Assembly: GCF_001050035.1 (NCBI RefSeq)
Contig: NZ_CVTA01000025.1
Span: forward strand, 1-46,095
Reading direction: 5' to 3'
Source: Mycolicibacterium komanii
GTDB taxonomy: Bacteria > Actinomycetota > Actinomycetes > Mycobacteriales > Mycobacteriaceae
DNA length: 46,095 nt
Within the stretch, counting starts at the first letter, position 1. Each line of letters begins with the position of its first letter. Positions 1-8,903 of this stretch are shown in pieces. The notes below the pieces were generated by a model, which had not been told where the DNA came from, made no database searches, and saw nothing but the letters and a program-made list of their open reading frames with translations. Position numbers and translations under genes: made by a program.

Positions 1-70
1 CCGGAAGCTAAGCCTGCCAGCGCCAATGATACTGCCCCACACGGGCGGAAAAGTAGGACACCGCCGAACA
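1..70 (+). rRNA. rrf: 5S ribosomal RNA, 3' part (5' end outside window)
   Basis: The first 70 bases match the 3' part of mycobacterial 5S rRNA as I remember it: the segment AAGCTAAGCCTGCCAGCGCC, a variable stem (CCCCACACGGGCGG), then AAAAGTAGGACACCGCCG, which would pair with the missing 5' end. The gene is truncated by the window start. In fast-growing mycobacteria one rRNA operon (rrnB) follows tyrS and precedes the Rv1691 homologue, which is exactly what follows here. The last base is uncertain by one or two positions. Confidence 0.93.
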
Positions 71-79
71 CAAATTAGG

Positions 80-109
80 ATTACCCCCCACAATTGCGTG
101 GGGGGTAAT
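80..109 (+). terminator. Hairpin terminator of the rRNA operon
   Basis: A perfect 12-bp inverted repeat (ATTACCCCCCAC, loop AATTGC, GTGGGGGGTAAT) starts ten bases after the 5S rRNA end. It is followed by TCTATTT rather than a clean T-run. The position directly after 5S rRNA and the strength of the stem make it the likely rrn operon terminator. Confidence 0.85.
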
Positions 110-133
110 TCTATTTCGCGACAATCCATTACG

Positions 134-139
134 TATTAT
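134..139 (+). promoter_or_regulatory. Candidate -10 box for the TPR gene operon
   Basis: TATTAT fits the mycobacterial TANNNT -10 pattern and lies between the rRNA terminator and the GTG start at 173. Transcription would begin near 146 and include the ribosome binding site AGAAAGG (161-167). No clear -35 element is visible. Confidence 0.4.
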
Positions 140-172
140 CGCGAGACTCGTCCATCGGGTAGAAAGGCATAC

Positions 173-955
173 GTGGCTGAGGACAGAAGGGGCGGCACCG
201 ACGGGCGCCGTCCGCAGCGTTCGGCACCGCGCAGCTCCGGTCCGAACCGAGCTCGCAAGGCGCAACCCAAGCCCGACCGCGAGCCCCGTCAGTCATCGGG
301 CCCACCGATACCCGACGGCATCGAGCCCAGGCAACTCGCGCCCGATGTCCGCGGCGAACTCACGACGCTGGACCGTTCCACCGCCGACTTCGTCGCCCGC
401 CACCTGGTGGCCGCCGGCCAGATCATCGATGAGGATCCGCAGACCGCTCTCGAGCATGCGCGTGCCGCACGCGCCCGCGCCGCCCGCATCCCCGCGGTGC
501 GCGAAGCCGTTGGCATCGCCGCCTACCACTGCGGGGACTGGACGCAGGCCCTTGCCGAACTCCGCGCCGCTCGGCGGATGGGCAGTCGATCATCACTGCT
601 GGCGCTGATCGCCGACTGCGAACGCGGCGTCGGACGCCCGGAACGCGCGATCGAACTCGCTCGCAGCCCGGAAGCCGCTCAACTCACCGGCGACGAGGCT
701 GACGAGTTGCGGATCGTCGTGGCCGGCGCCCGCTCGGATCTCGGCCAACACGAGCAAGCCCTGGCGCTCCTGTCGACTCCCCAGCTGGATGCGACGCGGA
801 CGGGACACACCGCGGCGCGGCTCTTCTATGTGTACGCCGAAACGCTTCTCGCCCTTGGTCGCAACGAGGAAGCGCTGCGATGGTTCATCAACGCCGCGAG
901 AGCCGATCTGGAGGGTGCGACCGACGCCGAAGAGCGCATTACGGAGCTCTCCTGA
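173..955 (+). CDS. Tetratricopeptide-repeat protein, Rv1691 family
   Basis: A 260-residue protein, if the GTG at 173 is the start: it has AGAAAGG five bases upstream, while the open frame further upstream runs back through the terminator hairpin and 5S rRNA and cannot be coding. Residues 1-60 are basic and rich in Pro, Arg and Gln, probably disordered. From about 70 onward the sequence is helical with TPR-like repeats (for example around ALEHARAARARAARIPAVRE). No enzyme motif or signal peptide is seen. TPR proteins usually act as protein-binding scaffolds; the partner is unknown. It is the first gene of the core operon and ends one base before the GTG of the phosphatase gene, so the two are probably translated together. 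The Rv1691 assignment rests on gene order and general similarity. Confidence 0.85.
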   Translation: MAEDRRGGTDGRRPQRSAPRSSGPNRARKAQPKPDREPRQSSGPPIPDGIEPRQLAPDVRGELTTLDRSTADFVARHLVAAGQIIDEDPQTALEHARAARARAARIPAVREAVGIAAYHCGDWTQALAELRAARRMGSRSSLLALIADCERGVGRPERAIELARSPEAAQLTGDEADELRIVVAGARSDLGQHEQALALLSTPQLDATRTGHTAARLFYVYAETLLALGRNEEALRWFINAARADLEGATDAEERITELS

Positions 956-956
956 G

Positions 957-1979
957 GTGACCGCACTCGCCGAAGAGCACGACTGCCTCCTCCTGGATCT
1001 CGACGGCACCGTGTTCCGTGGCCACGAGGCCACCGTCGGTGCGGTCGAGACCTTGGCGACTATCCGAGCCCGGACCCTTTACGTCACCAACAATGCCTCG
1101 CGTGAACCGACCGACGTCGCCGAGCATCTGAAAGCCCTGGGTTTCAGTGCCGTCGCCGACGACGTCGTCACCAGCGCACAGAGCGCCGCACGGTTGCTCG
1201 CCGCCCAATTACCCTCTGGTGCAAAAGTTCTCGTCGTAGGAACGGATGCGCTTGCCGCCGAGGTCAGCCGCGTGGGCCTCGAACCCGTCCGGCAGTGGTC
1301 GGACGAACCGGCCGCGGTCGTTCAGGGACACTCACCGCAGACCGGTTGGCCCGACCTGGCGGAGGCGGCCCTGGCGATCCGCGCCGGCGTGCTGTGGGTG
1401 GCGGCCAACGTCGACCTGACCCTGCCCTCGGAACGTGGCCTGCTGCCCGGCAACGGCTCCATGGTGGCCGCGTTGCGCGTGGCGACCGAGCGCGAACCGC
1501 AGGTGGCGGGCAAGCCGCAGCCGACCCTGCTCACCGATGCATTGGCCCGCGGCACATTTCACAGGCCGCTGGTGGTCGGCGACCGCCTCGACACCGACAT
1601 CGCCGGCGCCAACGCCGCCGGGCTGCCCAGCCTGCTCGTGCTCACCGGCGTCAGCACCGCCGCCGACCTCATCCGCGCCCGGGTATCCGAACGGCCGACG
1701 TATCTGGCCGCCGACCTGCGATCGCTCGACGCCGCGGCCGACGCGCTGCGCATCGGAGACCACCCCGCCTGGCGCGTCGACGCCGACTCGTCGTCGGTGA
1801 CCGTGCGCTCCACCGGCGACGACCCCGGGGATGCGCTATCGGTCGTGCGGGCCACCGCCCACGCCGCGTGGAACGCCGGCATCGACGGCCGGCCGGTGAC
1901 CGTCAGCGCCGGTGACGACACCGCGCGCCAGGCCCTGCAGCGGTGGTCCCTGCTTCCCCAGCCGAATCAGCTAGCGTGA
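957..1979 (+). CDS. HAD-family phosphatase, probable glycerol-3-phosphate phosphatase (Rv1692 family)
   Basis: A 340-residue NagD-like HAD hydrolase. Motif I is DLDGT (residues 14-18, nucleophile Asp14 and acid/base Asp16), motif II TNNAS (44-48), the motif III lysine is in GKPQPT (about 185-190) and motif IV is GDRLDTDIAGA (about 208-218). The C2-type cap lies between motifs II and III. The M. tuberculosis homologue Rv1692 is reported to dephosphorylate glycerol 3-phosphate in recycling phospholipid head groups. The last 80 residues extend beyond the HAD core. GTG 957 is chosen because it follows the TPR stop by one base; the longer open frame upstream only shadows that gene. The stop overlaps the possible GTG start of the next small gene. 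Confidence 0.9.
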   Translation: MTALAEEHDCLLLDLDGTVFRGHEATVGAVETLATIRARTLYVTNNASREPTDVAEHLKALGFSAVADDVVTSAQSAARLLAAQLPSGAKVLVVGTDALAAEVSRVGLEPVRQWSDEPAAVVQGHSPQTGWPDLAEAALAIRAGVLWVAANVDLTLPSERGLLPGNGSMVAALRVATEREPQVAGKPQPTLLTDALARGTFHRPLVVGDRLDTDIAGANAAGLPSLLVLTGVSTAADLIRARVSERPTYLAADLRSLDAAADALRIGDHPAWRVDADSSSVTVRSTGDDPGDALSVVRATAHAAWNAGIDGRPVTVSAGDDTARQALQRWSLLPQPNQLA

Positions 1980-1987
1980 ACCACGAC

Positions 1988-2164
1988 ATGAGTACCGACC
2001 CCGAACAGATTCGCGCCCGGATCGCGGAGTTGCTGGCAGATCTGCCCGACCCCGCGCAGGAGGGTGTCAACCTGGCCGACGCCGACATCGAACTGCTCGC
2101 GGCACGGCTGGAAGAGGCGCACGACGTGCTCGTGCAGGCGCTCGAGTCGGTCGAGAAGGGCTGA
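1988..2164 (+). CDS. Small conserved hypothetical protein, Rv1693 family
   Basis: 58 residues from ATG 1988; an alternative GTG at 1976 overlaps the phosphatase stop as GTGA and would add four residues. The sequence is short, acidic and strongly helical (IRARIAELLADL, then LLAARLEEAHDVLVQALE), suggesting a small coiled coil or helical hairpin. It has no signal peptide or cysteines. Its place between the phosphatase and tlyA, five bases before the latter, is the same as Rv1693 in M. tuberculosis, which I recall as being of the same length. The function is unknown. Confidence 0.8.
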   Translation: MSTDPEQIRARIAELLADLPDPAQEGVNLADADIELLAARLEEAHDVLVQALESVEKG

Positions 2165-2169
2165 GCGCC

Positions 2170-2973
2170 GTGGCACGGCGCGCGCGAGTGGACGCCGAGT
2201 TGGTGCGACGGGGACTGGCCCGATCTCGCCAGCAGGCGGCCGAGCTGATCGGCGCGGGACGGGTGAGCATCGACGGAATGCCCGCCGCCAAGCCCGCCAC
2301 CGCCGTCGCGATCACGTCCAACCTCACGGTCGAGGGCACCGATGAACGCACCTGGGTGTCGCGAGGCGCGCACAAACTGATCGGCGCACTGGACGCCTTC
2401 GGCGTCTCCGTCGACGGCAGGCGATGCCTGGACGCCGGCGCCTCGACGGGCGGCTTCACCGAGGTGCTGCTCGACCGCGGCGCCCGCGAGGTGATCGCCG
2501 CCGACGTCGGCTATGGCCAACTGGCCTGGTCGCTGCGCAACGACCCACGGGTCACCGTGATGGAACGCACCAACGTCCGCGAGCTGACATCCGACGCGAT
2601 CGGCGGTGCCGTCGACCTGATCGTCGCCGACCTGTCGTTCATCTCGCTGTCCACAGTGCTGCCGGCGCTGACATCGTGCGCGTCACCCGACGCCGATATC
2701 GTTCCGATGGTGAAACCACAGTTCGAGGTCGGCAAGGACCGGGTCGGCGCCGGAGGTGTGGTCTCCGAACCGGCACTGCGCGCCGACGCCGTCCTCGCGG
2801 TGGCTCGCTGCGCCGCCGAGATGCGCTGGTGTCCCGTCGCGGTGACCGCGAGCCCGCTTCCCGGCCCGTCCGGCAACGTCGAATACTTCCTGCACTTGAG
2901 AAAAGACACCGGGCTCGCGGGCGACGAGCTCGAAGACGCCGTGCACACCGCTATCGCGGAGGGACCGCAGTGA
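2170..2973 (+). CDS. tlyA: 16S/23S rRNA (cytidine-2'-O)-methyltransferase TlyA
   Basis: 267 residues. Residues 2-62 form an S4 RNA-binding domain; 64-267 form an FtsJ/RrmJ-type methyltransferase with the SAM loop [11 protein letters not shown] (88-98). The catalytic K-D-K-E set known from M. tuberculosis TlyA falls at identical positions: Lys69, Asp154, Lys182 and Glu238. TlyA methylates C1409 of 16S and C1920 of 23S rRNA, and its loss gives capreomycin and viomycin resistance. The GTG start is five bases after the preceding stop; its own stop overlaps the nadK start (GTGA), indicating coupling. The gene looks intact. Confidence 0.97.
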   Translation: MARRARVDAELVRRGLARSRQQAAELIGAGRVSIDGMPAAKPATAVAITSNLTVEGTDERTWVSRGAHKLIGALDAFGVSVDGRRCLDAGASTGGFTEVLLDRGAREVIAADVGYGQLAWSLRNDPRVTVMERTNVRELTSDAIGGAVDLIVADLSFISLSTVLPALTSCASPDADIVPMVKPQFEVGKDRVGAGGVVSEPALRADAVLAVARCAAEMRWCPVAVTASPLPGPSGNVEYFLHLRKDTGLAGDELEDAVHTAIAEGPQ

Positions 2974-3893
2974 ACGCCGACCGCACGATCCTGATGGTGG
3001 TACACACCGGACGCGATGAAGTCGCCGAGGTCGCTCGACGCGTGCAGAAAACTCTCGGCGACAACGGGATCGGACTCAAGGTTCTCTCGGCCGAGGCCGT
3101 CGACCGCGGACCGGTGCACCTGTCGCCCGACGACATGCGCGCACTCGGCGTGGAGATCGAGGTGGTCGACGCCCAGGAGCGCGCCGCCGAGGGGTGCGAA
3201 CTCGTCCTGGTCCTCGGTGGCGACGGCACGTTCCTGCGCGCCGCCGAACTCGCGCGCAACGTCGAAATCCCGGTGCTGGGAGTCAATCTCGGTCGCATCG
3301 GCTTTCTCGCCGAGGCCGAGGCCGACTCCATCGACACGGTGCTCGAGCGTGTCGTCAACCGTGACTACCGCGTCGAGGAGCGCATGACGCTCGACGTCGT
3401 GGTTCGGGTGGACGGGGAGATCGTCGACCGCGGCTGGGCCCTCAACGAAGCCAGCCTCGAAAAGGGACCCCGCCTTGGGGTGCTGGGAGCGGTGCTCGAG
3501 GTCGACGGTCGCCCGGTGTCGTCGTTCGGCTGCGACGGTGTGCTCGTGGCGACGCCGACCGGGTCGACGGCGTGGGCGTTCTCGGCCGGCGGCCCGATCG
3601 TGTGGCCCGAGCTGGAGGCAATTCTGGTGGTGCCGAACAACGCTCACGCACTGTTCGCCCGCCCGATGGTCACCAGTCCCGAGGCGGCCATCGCGATCGA
3701 GGTGGAAGCCGACGGGCACGACGCGCTGGTGTTCTGCGACGGCCGTCGCGAGATGGTGGTGCCCGCCGGGGGACGGCTGGAGGTCACCCGGTGCGGGACC
3801 CCGGTGAAGTGGGTGCGCCTGGACAGCGCACCATTCACCGACCGCCTCGTGCGCAAGTTCCGATTGCCGGTCACGGGGTGGCGCGGTCAGTAG
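2970..3893 (+). CDS. nadK: NAD kinase
   Basis: 307 residues, the usual length for mycobacterial NadK. It phosphorylates NAD to NADP using ATP or polyphosphate. The diagnostic GGDGT is at residues 83-87, followed by [12 protein letters not shown] (104-115) and the NE motif (159-160); the C-terminal glycine-rich repeat region [15 protein letters not shown] is also present. GTG 2970 is chosen because it overlaps the tlyA stop by four bases and gives an N-terminus starting just before the first beta strand ([10 protein letters not shown]). The open frame further upstream only mirrors tlyA. The stop overlaps the recN GTG by one base. Confidence 0.97.
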   Translation: MNADRTILMVVHTGRDEVAEVARRVQKTLGDNGIGLKVLSAEAVDRGPVHLSPDDMRALGVEIEVVDAQERAAEGCELVLVLGGDGTFLRAAELARNVEIPVLGVNLGRIGFLAEAEADSIDTVLERVVNRDYRVEERMTLDVVVRVDGEIVDRGWALNEASLEKGPRLGVLGAVLEVDGRPVSSFGCDGVLVATPTGSTAWAFSAGGPIVWPELEAILVVPNNAHALFARPMVTSPEAAIAIEVEADGHDALVFCDGRREMVVPAGGRLEVTRCGTPVKWVRLDSAPFTDRLVRKFRLPVTGWRGQ

Positions 3894-5650
3894 TGCTTTC
3901 CGAAATCCGTATCGAGTCACTGGGTGCGATCAGCACCGCGACCGCCGAGTTCGACCGCGGTTTCACGGTGCTGACCGGCGAGACCGGCACGGGCAAGACG
4001 ATGGTGGTCACCGGGCTGCACCTGCTCGGCGGTGCCCGCGCCGACGCCACCCGGGTGCGATCCGGCGCCAACCGCGCGGTGGTCGAAGGACGTTTCACCA
4101 CAACCGAACTCGGTGACGGCGTGGCGTCGCACGTCGACGAGATCCTGGAGAGCTCGGGCGCCGAACGCGACGACGACGGCAGCGTGATCGCCGCCCGCTC
4201 GGTCAGCCGCGACGGCCCGTCGCGGGCCTACCTCGGGGGCCGCAGCGTCCCGGCGAAATCGCTGAGCGGCTTCACCGCCGAACTGCTCACGCTGCACGGG
4301 CAGAACGACCAGCTGCGGTTGATGCGGCCCGAGGAACAACGCGCCGCGCTCGACCGGTTCGCCGATGTCGAGACGCAGTTGAAGCGGTACCGGCGCATGC
4401 GCGAGGAGTGGCTGGCGGCCCGACGCGACCTGCTGGACCGAACACAGCGGGCGCGCGAGCTGGCGCTGGAGGCCGACCGGCTGAAATTCGGGCTCAACGA
4501 GATCGACGCCGTCGCACCACAACCCGGCGAGGATGATGCGCTCGTCGACGACATCCGGCGGCTCTCCGAACTTGATGCCCTGCGCGATGCCGCGCAGGTT
4601 GCCCGGGCCGCGCTGGCAGGCCCCGACGACCCCACACCCGACGCGATGTCGGCGACTCATGGTGTCGCACAGGCCAAGTCGGCGCTTGAGTCGACGGGTG
4701 ACACCGCGTTGACCGCGCTGGCCAAGCAGCTCAGCGAAGCCGTTGCGGTGATCACCAACGTCAGCAGCGAACTCGGCACCTACCTGTCGGGGTTGCCGAC
4801 CGACACCAGCGCGCTGGAGACGAAGTTGGCGCGCCAGGCCGAACTGCGTTCCCTCACCCGCAAGTACGCCGCCGACATCGATGGCGTTCTCGAGTGGGCC
4901 CGCGAGTCACGGGAGCGCCTGGCACAGCTCGACGTGTCCGAGGAAGCGCTGGCCGGTCTCCAGCGACGCGTCGACGAACTCGAGACGAAAGTCGTCGCCG
5001 CCGCAGCCGAATTGACGAAGGCACGCACCAAAGCGGCCAAAGGGCTGGCCAAGGCGGTCACCGCGGAACTGTCCGGGCTGGCCATGACCGGCGCGGTATT
5101 CACCGTGTCGGTCGGTCCGCTGTTGGCCCGTGCCGACGACTCGGCGCCCGTCGTGTTGCCCACGGGGCAGACCGTGCATGCCGGGCGTGACGGCGTGGAC
5201 AACGTCGAGTTCGGGTTCAGCGCACACGGCACCGACGTGCTGCCGCTGCACAAGAGCGCCTCCGGAGGTGAGCTCTCGCGGGTCATGTTGGCGCTCGAGG
5301 TCGTGCTGTCTGCGTCGGCCGAGGGCACGACGATGGTGTTCGACGAGGTCGACGCCGGAGTCGGGGGACGGGCCGCGGTTCAGATCGGCCGCCGGCTGGG
5401 TCGGTTGGCCCGGACCCATCAGGTCATCGTCGTCACCCATCTGCCGCAGGTGGCCGCGTACGCCGACGTGCACCTCGTCGTCGGGGGAGACAGCGGGAAG
5501 AAGGCGAGCGGGGTGCGTCGCCTCGACGACGACGAGCGGGTGGCCGAGCTGGCGCGCATGCTGGCCGGGCTGGGCGAGTCGGACAGCGGGCGCGCCCACG
5601 CCCGCGAGCTGCTGGAGGCGGCGCAGAAGGAGCGCGCTGAAGGCGATTAG
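3893..5650 (+). CDS. recN: DNA repair protein RecN
   Basis: 585 residues, an SMC-like ATPase for double-strand break repair. Walker A is GETGTGKT (29-36); a long coiled coil follows (about 150-350, rich in Arg, Glu and Leu); the ABC signature SASGGELSR is near 455 and Walker B MVFDEVDAGVGG near 480-492, with the downstream VTHLPQVAA switch. The GTG start shares its G with the nadK stop TAG, so the pair is coupled; the first residues (LSEIRIESLGAI) are the conserved RecN N-terminus. Its stop overlaps the stop of the convergent tetR gene within the four bases TTAG. Confidence 0.97.
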   Translation: MLSEIRIESLGAISTATAEFDRGFTVLTGETGTGKTMVVTGLHLLGGARADATRVRSGANRAVVEGRFTTTELGDGVASHVDEILESSGAERDDDGSVIAARSVSRDGPSRAYLGGRSVPAKSLSGFTAELLTLHGQNDQLRLMRPEEQRAALDRFADVETQLKRYRRMREEWLAARRDLLDRTQRARELALEADRLKFGLNEIDAVAPQPGEDDALVDDIRRLSELDALRDAAQVARAALAGPDDPTPDAMSATHGVAQAKSALESTGDTALTALAKQLSEAVAVITNVSSELGTYLSGLPTDTSALETKLARQAELRSLTRKYAADIDGVLEWARESRERLAQLDVSEEALAGLQRRVDELETKVVAAAAELTKARTKAAKGLAKAVTAELSGLAMTGAVFTVSVGPLLARADDSAPVVLPTGQTVHAGRDGVDNVEFGFSAHGTDVLPLHKSASGGELSRVMLALEVVLSASAEGTTMVFDEVDAGVGGRAAVQIGRRLGRLARTHQVIVVTHLPQVAAYADVHLVVGGDSGKKASGVRRLDDDERVAELARMLAGLGESDSGRAHARELLEAAQKERAEGD

Positions 5651-6222
5651 CCGCCCAGCACCGTGTCGACCAGTGCCCTGAGGAACTCGGGGTCGGCGGG
5701 TTCGTCGGTCGCCAGCCGCAGGTAGAACAGCGCGCCCGATAGCGCCACCGACGCCGCCTCGGGATCGACGCGCGCGGCAAACTCCCCGTCGCTGACACCC
5801 GACGTGATCGTGTCGGTGAGCCGGCGGCGTCGCTGCGCCGAATACGTGTGAAAGAACCGGCGGATCTCCGGCTCGGTCTCCGCGGCGTGCGCCAGGGCCG
5901 GGATACAGGCCGAGACCGCGGAGTCGCTCAAGGCGCGGGCGAGGTGCTCGAGCAGGATCTCGACCCTCTCGCGGGAGGTCCCCGTGGGTGCTTCGCGAGC
6001 CGGGTTCGGTTGGACGTTGAGGGTCTCGAGCGCATCGGCGATCAGCGACGCCTTGTCCGGCCAGTGCCGGTAGAGGGTGCTGCGGCCCACCCGTGCCCGG
6101 GTGGCGACCGACTCCATCCGAAAACCCGCATATCCGGCGTCGGCGAACTCATCGAGCGCGGCACGCAGGATTGCCCTGCGGGAGTGCTCGACGCGCGGAT
6201 CGGCCTGGCGACTTTGGGACAT
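5647..6222 (-). CDS. TetR-family transcriptional regulator
   Basis: 191 residues. The N-terminal helix-turn-helix (about 15-60) reads ILRAALDEFADAGYAGFRM, then VATRARVGRSTLYRHWPDK. The C-terminal ligand and dimerisation domain is of the TetR_C_11-like kind, with no recognisable ligand motif. ATG 6222 is preferred over the longer reading because a TATGAT -10 box lies six bases upstream on this strand, which predicts a leaderless message beginning at this codon. It is divergent from a glyoxalase-like gene 31 bases away and probably controls it and itself; no convincing palindrome is seen in the short gap. Confidence 0.88.
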   Translation of the reverse strand: MSQSRQADPRVEHSRRAILRAALDEFADAGYAGFRMESVATRARVGRSTLYRHWPDKASLIADALETLNVQPNPAREAPTGTSRERVEILLEHLARALSDSAVSACIPALAHAAETEPEIRRFFHTYSAQRRRRLTDTITSGVSDGEFAARVDPEAASVALSGALFYLRLATDEPADPEFLRALVDTVLGG

Positions 6223-6228
6223 AGGTGT

Positions 6229-6234
6229 ATCATA
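6229..6234 (-). promoter_or_regulatory. -10 box for leaderless tetR
   Basis: On the minus strand TATGAT ends six bases before the ATG at 6222, the spacing expected when transcription starts at the start codon itself. No -35 match is seen. Confidence 0.5.
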
Positions 6235-6253
6235 ACTGTTGGGAGGTGCGATT

Positions 6254-6634
6254 ATGACAGGCACCAGTGTTCGCTACATCGTGGACGACGTCGACGCCGC
6301 CGTCCGCTTCTACACCGACCAGCTGCACTTCGAAGTGGCCATGCGCCCCGGACCCGGATTCGCCATGCTCCGTCGCGACGAGTTGCGGCTCCTGCTGAAC
6401 TCGCCCGGCGGTGGCGGCGGTGCGGGGCAGTCGCTCAGCGACGGCAGCCGTCCCGCTCCCGGCGGATGGAACCGAATCCAGTTGGAAGTCAACGACCTTG
6501 ACGACGCCGTGAGCCGGCTCGCCGAGGCAGGGGTGGCGCTGCGCGCCGATGTCATCACCGGCCGCGGCGGCCGGCAGGCCTTGGTCTGCGATCCGTCCGG
6601 CAACCTCGTGGAGTTGTTCGAACCGTTCCACTGA
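6254..6634 (+). CDS. VOC (glyoxalase/bleomycin resistance/dioxygenase) superfamily protein
   Basis: 126 residues with two babab repeats of the vicinal oxygen chelate fold: RYIVDDVDAAVRFYTDQL near the start and NDLDDAVSRLAEAGV in the second half, ending VCDPSGNLVELFEPF, whose Glu is the usual C-terminal metal ligand. The substrate cannot be told. ATG 6254 is chosen over the frame start at 6239 because GGGAGGTG (6241-6248) lies at the right distance. It is divergent from the tetR gene, which suggests control by that regulator, perhaps as a detoxification or resistance protein. Confidence 0.88.
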   Translation: MTGTSVRYIVDDVDAAVRFYTDQLHFEVAMRPGPGFAMLRRDELRLLLNSPGGGGGAGQSLSDGSRPAPGGWNRIQLEVNDLDDAVSRLAEAGVALRADVITGRGGRQALVCDPSGNLVELFEPFH

Positions 6635-6715
6635 GGTGTTACGTGTGTGACAAAAGGGACAGATGATACGGCGCGCCTCCGACAGATAGTCCGCTGATCT
6701 CGACAAAATCGGCGC

Positions 6716-7900
6716 ATGAAGATGTCAGCGCTGCTATCTCGCAATGCCAGCTCACGCCCGGGCATCACCGGCACGGCCCGGGTCGACCGCGACATCGACC
6801 GACTCCTGCGACGCATCACCCCGGGCGACATCGTCGTCATCGACGCCCTCGACCTGGACCGGATCACGGCCGACGCGCTAGTCGAGTCCGGCGTCACGGC
6901 CGTCGTCAACGCGTCTCCGTCCATCTCCGGGCGGTACCCGAACCTCGGGCCCGAGGTACTGGTCGCGAACGGGATCACGCTGATCGACGACACCGGCGAG
7001 GACGTCTTCAAGAAGGTCAAGGACGGGGCGCGGGTGCGGCTGCACGACGGCGGCGTCTACGCCGGCGACCGCTGCCTCGTGCAGGGCGCCGAGCGCACCG
7101 ACCACGAGATCCACGAGTTGATGCACGAGGCCAAGAGCGGGCTGGTGGCCCACCTCGAGGCCTTCGCCGGCAACACCATCGAGTTCATCCGCAGCGAGAG
7201 CCCGCTGCTGATCGACGGGATCGGCATCCCCGACATCGACGTCGACCTCAACCGGCGCCATGTGGTGATCGTCGCCGAGGACGTCGACGCCGCGGTCGAC
7301 CTCAAGGCGCTCAAGCCGTTCATCAAGGAGTACCAACCGGTGCTGGTCGGCGTCGGCACCGGGGCCGACGTGCTCCGTAAGGCCGGCTACCGGCCGCAAC
7401 TCATCGTCGGCGACCCCGACAAGATGAGCGCCGAGGTGTTGCGGTGCGGGGCGCAGGTGGTGCTTCCCGCCGACGCCGACGGGCACGCCGCCGGACTCGA
7501 GCGAATCCAGGACCTCGGGGTCGGGGCCATGACGTTCCCCGCCGCGGGATCGGCGGCCGACCTGGCGCTGCTGCTGTGTGACCACCACGGTGCGTCGTTG
7601 ATCGTCACCGCCGGCCACACCGCCAGCATCGAGGAGTTCTTCGACCGGGCGCGCCAGCAGAGCAACCCGTCGACGTTCCTGACCCGGCTCAAGGTCGGGG
7701 AGAAGCTCGTCGACGCCAAAGCCGTTGCCACGCTGTACCGCAGCCGGGTGTCCGGCGGCGCGATCGCGCTGCTGGTGCTCGCCGTGCTGATCGCGGTGAT
7801 CGTCGCGCTGTGGGTGGCGCGCGTCGACGCCGCGATGCTGGACTGGATCGCCGATTACTGGAACCGCTTCTCGCTCTGGGTCCAGGGCTGGGTCACCTAG
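6716..7900 (+). CDS. steA: SteA-like septation protein with thiamine-pyrophosphokinase-like domain (Rv1697 family)
   Basis: 394 residues. The central part (about 160-330) resembles the thiamine pyrophosphokinase catalytic fold (PQLIVGDPDKMS carries the GD motif), but no thiamine function is implied. A single membrane helix (about 342-363, IALLVLAVLIAVIVALWVA) lies near the C-terminus, so the bulk is probably cytoplasmic. The Corynebacterium homologue SteA acts with SteB in daughter-cell separation through the RipC-FtsEX peptidoglycan hydrolase pathway, and the next gene here encodes the SteB-like partner nine bases on. The start MKMSALLSRN is conserved in my memory of Rv1697. A weak CAAAAT box six bases upstream would allow a leaderless transcript. 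Confidence 0.88.
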   Translation: MKMSALLSRNASSRPGITGTARVDRDIDRLLRRITPGDIVVIDALDLDRITADALVESGVTAVVNASPSISGRYPNLGPEVLVANGITLIDDTGEDVFKKVKDGARVRLHDGGVYAGDRCLVQGAERTDHEIHELMHEAKSGLVAHLEAFAGNTIEFIRSESPLLIDGIGIPDIDVDLNRRHVVIVAEDVDAAVDLKALKPFIKEYQPVLVGVGTGADVLRKAGYRPQLIVGDPDKMSAEVLRCGAQVVLPADADGHAAGLERIQDLGVGAMTFPAAGSAADLALLLCDHHGASLIVTAGHTASIEEFFDRARQQSNPSTFLTRLKVGEKLVDAKAVATLYRSRVSGGAIALLVLAVLIAVIVALWVARVDAAMLDWIADYWNRFSLWVQGWVT

Positions 7901-7909
7901 GAGCACCCC

Positions 7910-8848
7910 ATGATATCCCTACGTACACACGCGATTTCGCTCGCGGCGGTGTTCCTCGCGCTCGCCATCGGTGTCGCCCTCGGTTCGGGTTTGCTGTCCA
8001 ACACCGTGCTCTCGGGTCTGCGCGACGACAAGCACGAACTGCAGGAGCGGATCAACACCCTGACCGACGAGCGCAACGGACTCAACGAAAAGCTCGGTGC
8101 GGCAGGGGAGTTCGACTCGCAGATGTCGCCGCGCATTCTGCGTGACACGTTCGTCGACAAATCGGTGGTGCTGTTCCGCACTCCCGACGCCTCCGACGAC
8201 GACGTCGACGCGGTGACGCGACTGGTCGGTCAGGCCGGCGGCATCGTCAGCGGGACCGTGGGGTTGACGCCGCAGTTCGTCGAGGCCCACGCCGCCGAAA
8301 AGTTGCTGTCGGTGGTCAACTCGCCGATCGTGCCCGCGGGCAAGCAGTTGAGCACGACGTCGGTCGACCAGGGCTCGCAGGCCGGTGACCTGCTGGGCAT
8401 CGCACTGTTGATCAACCGCGATCCCAAGGTGCAGACCGTCGACGACACCCAACGCGAAACGGTGCTGGCGACGCTGCGGGACACCGGTTTCATCACCTAC
8501 GGCGATCGGGTCGGCGCGGCCAACACCGCGCTGATCGTGACCGGCGGCCCCCTCGGCGACGATGCCGGTAACCAGGGCGCCACCGTCGCCCGACTCGCCG
8601 GCGGTCTGGCCCCGCACGGCACGGGCACGGTGCTGGTGGGCCGCGACGGCTCGGCGTCGGGCACCGCCGCCATCGCCGTGACCCGCTCGGACCCAGCGCT
8701 GGCCGCGGCGGTGACCACGGTCGACGACGTGGACACCGAGGCCGGGCGCATCACCTCGGTGCTGGCGTTGAGTGATCTGGTCAACGGCGGGCGGCCCGGC
8801 CAGTACGGCATCGGACAGGGGTCGACGTCGGTCACCGTCCCGCAGTGA
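7910..8848 (+). CDS. mctB: MctB/SteB family envelope protein (Rv1698 homologue)
   Basis: 312 residues with one N-terminal membrane helix (about 7-26, ISLAAVFLALAIGVALGSGLL) that acts as signal anchor, then a short coiled coil (38-62, DDKHELQERINTLTDERNGL) and a periplasmic alpha/beta domain. Two views of the family exist: in M. tuberculosis Rv1698 was described as a copper efflux-related outer membrane protein (MctB), while in corynebacteria the homologue SteB works with SteA in cell separation. The single anchor and coiled coil seen here fit the divisome role well; no cysteine or metal cluster supports copper transport. It is co-transcribed with steA and ends before two tandem hairpins. Confidence 0.88.
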   Translation: MISLRTHAISLAAVFLALAIGVALGSGLLSNTVLSGLRDDKHELQERINTLTDERNGLNEKLGAAGEFDSQMSPRILRDTFVDKSVVLFRTPDASDDDVDAVTRLVGQAGGIVSGTVGLTPQFVEAHAAEKLLSVVNSPIVPAGKQLSTTSVDQGSQAGDLLGIALLINRDPKVQTVDDTQRETVLATLRDTGFITYGDRVGAANTALIVTGGPLGDDAGNQGATVARLAGGLAPHGTGTVLVGRDGSASGTAAIAVTRSDPALAAAVTTVDDVDTEAGRITSVLALSDLVNGGRPGQYGIGQGSTSVTVPQ

Positions 8849-8854
8849 CGCTGG

Positions 8855-8903
8855 AGCCGTCGGCGCGTCACCGACGCTGCAGCCGTCGGCGCGTCACCGA
8901 CGC
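8855..8903 (+). repeat. Tandem 23-bp direct repeat, each copy a hairpin, after mctB
   Basis: The 23-base unit beginning AGCCGTCGGCGCGTCACCGA occurs at 8855-8877 and again, identically, at 8881-8903, separated by TGC. Within each copy CGTCGG and CCGACG pair around a CGCGTCA loop. They lie seven bases after the mctB stop and 105 bases before pyrG. They may end transcription of the upstream operon or serve as a protein-binding site; no T-run follows. Confidence 0.7.

Noticed and set aside
2511..3920. 469-codon open frame on the minus strand over tlyA and nadK
   Set aside because: It spans two well supported genes, has no recognisable domain and arises from GC-rich third positions.
6239..6253. 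Upstream in-frame start for the glyoxalase-like gene
   Set aside because: It would place the start codon before the strong ribosome binding site at 6241-6248, which fits ATG 6254.
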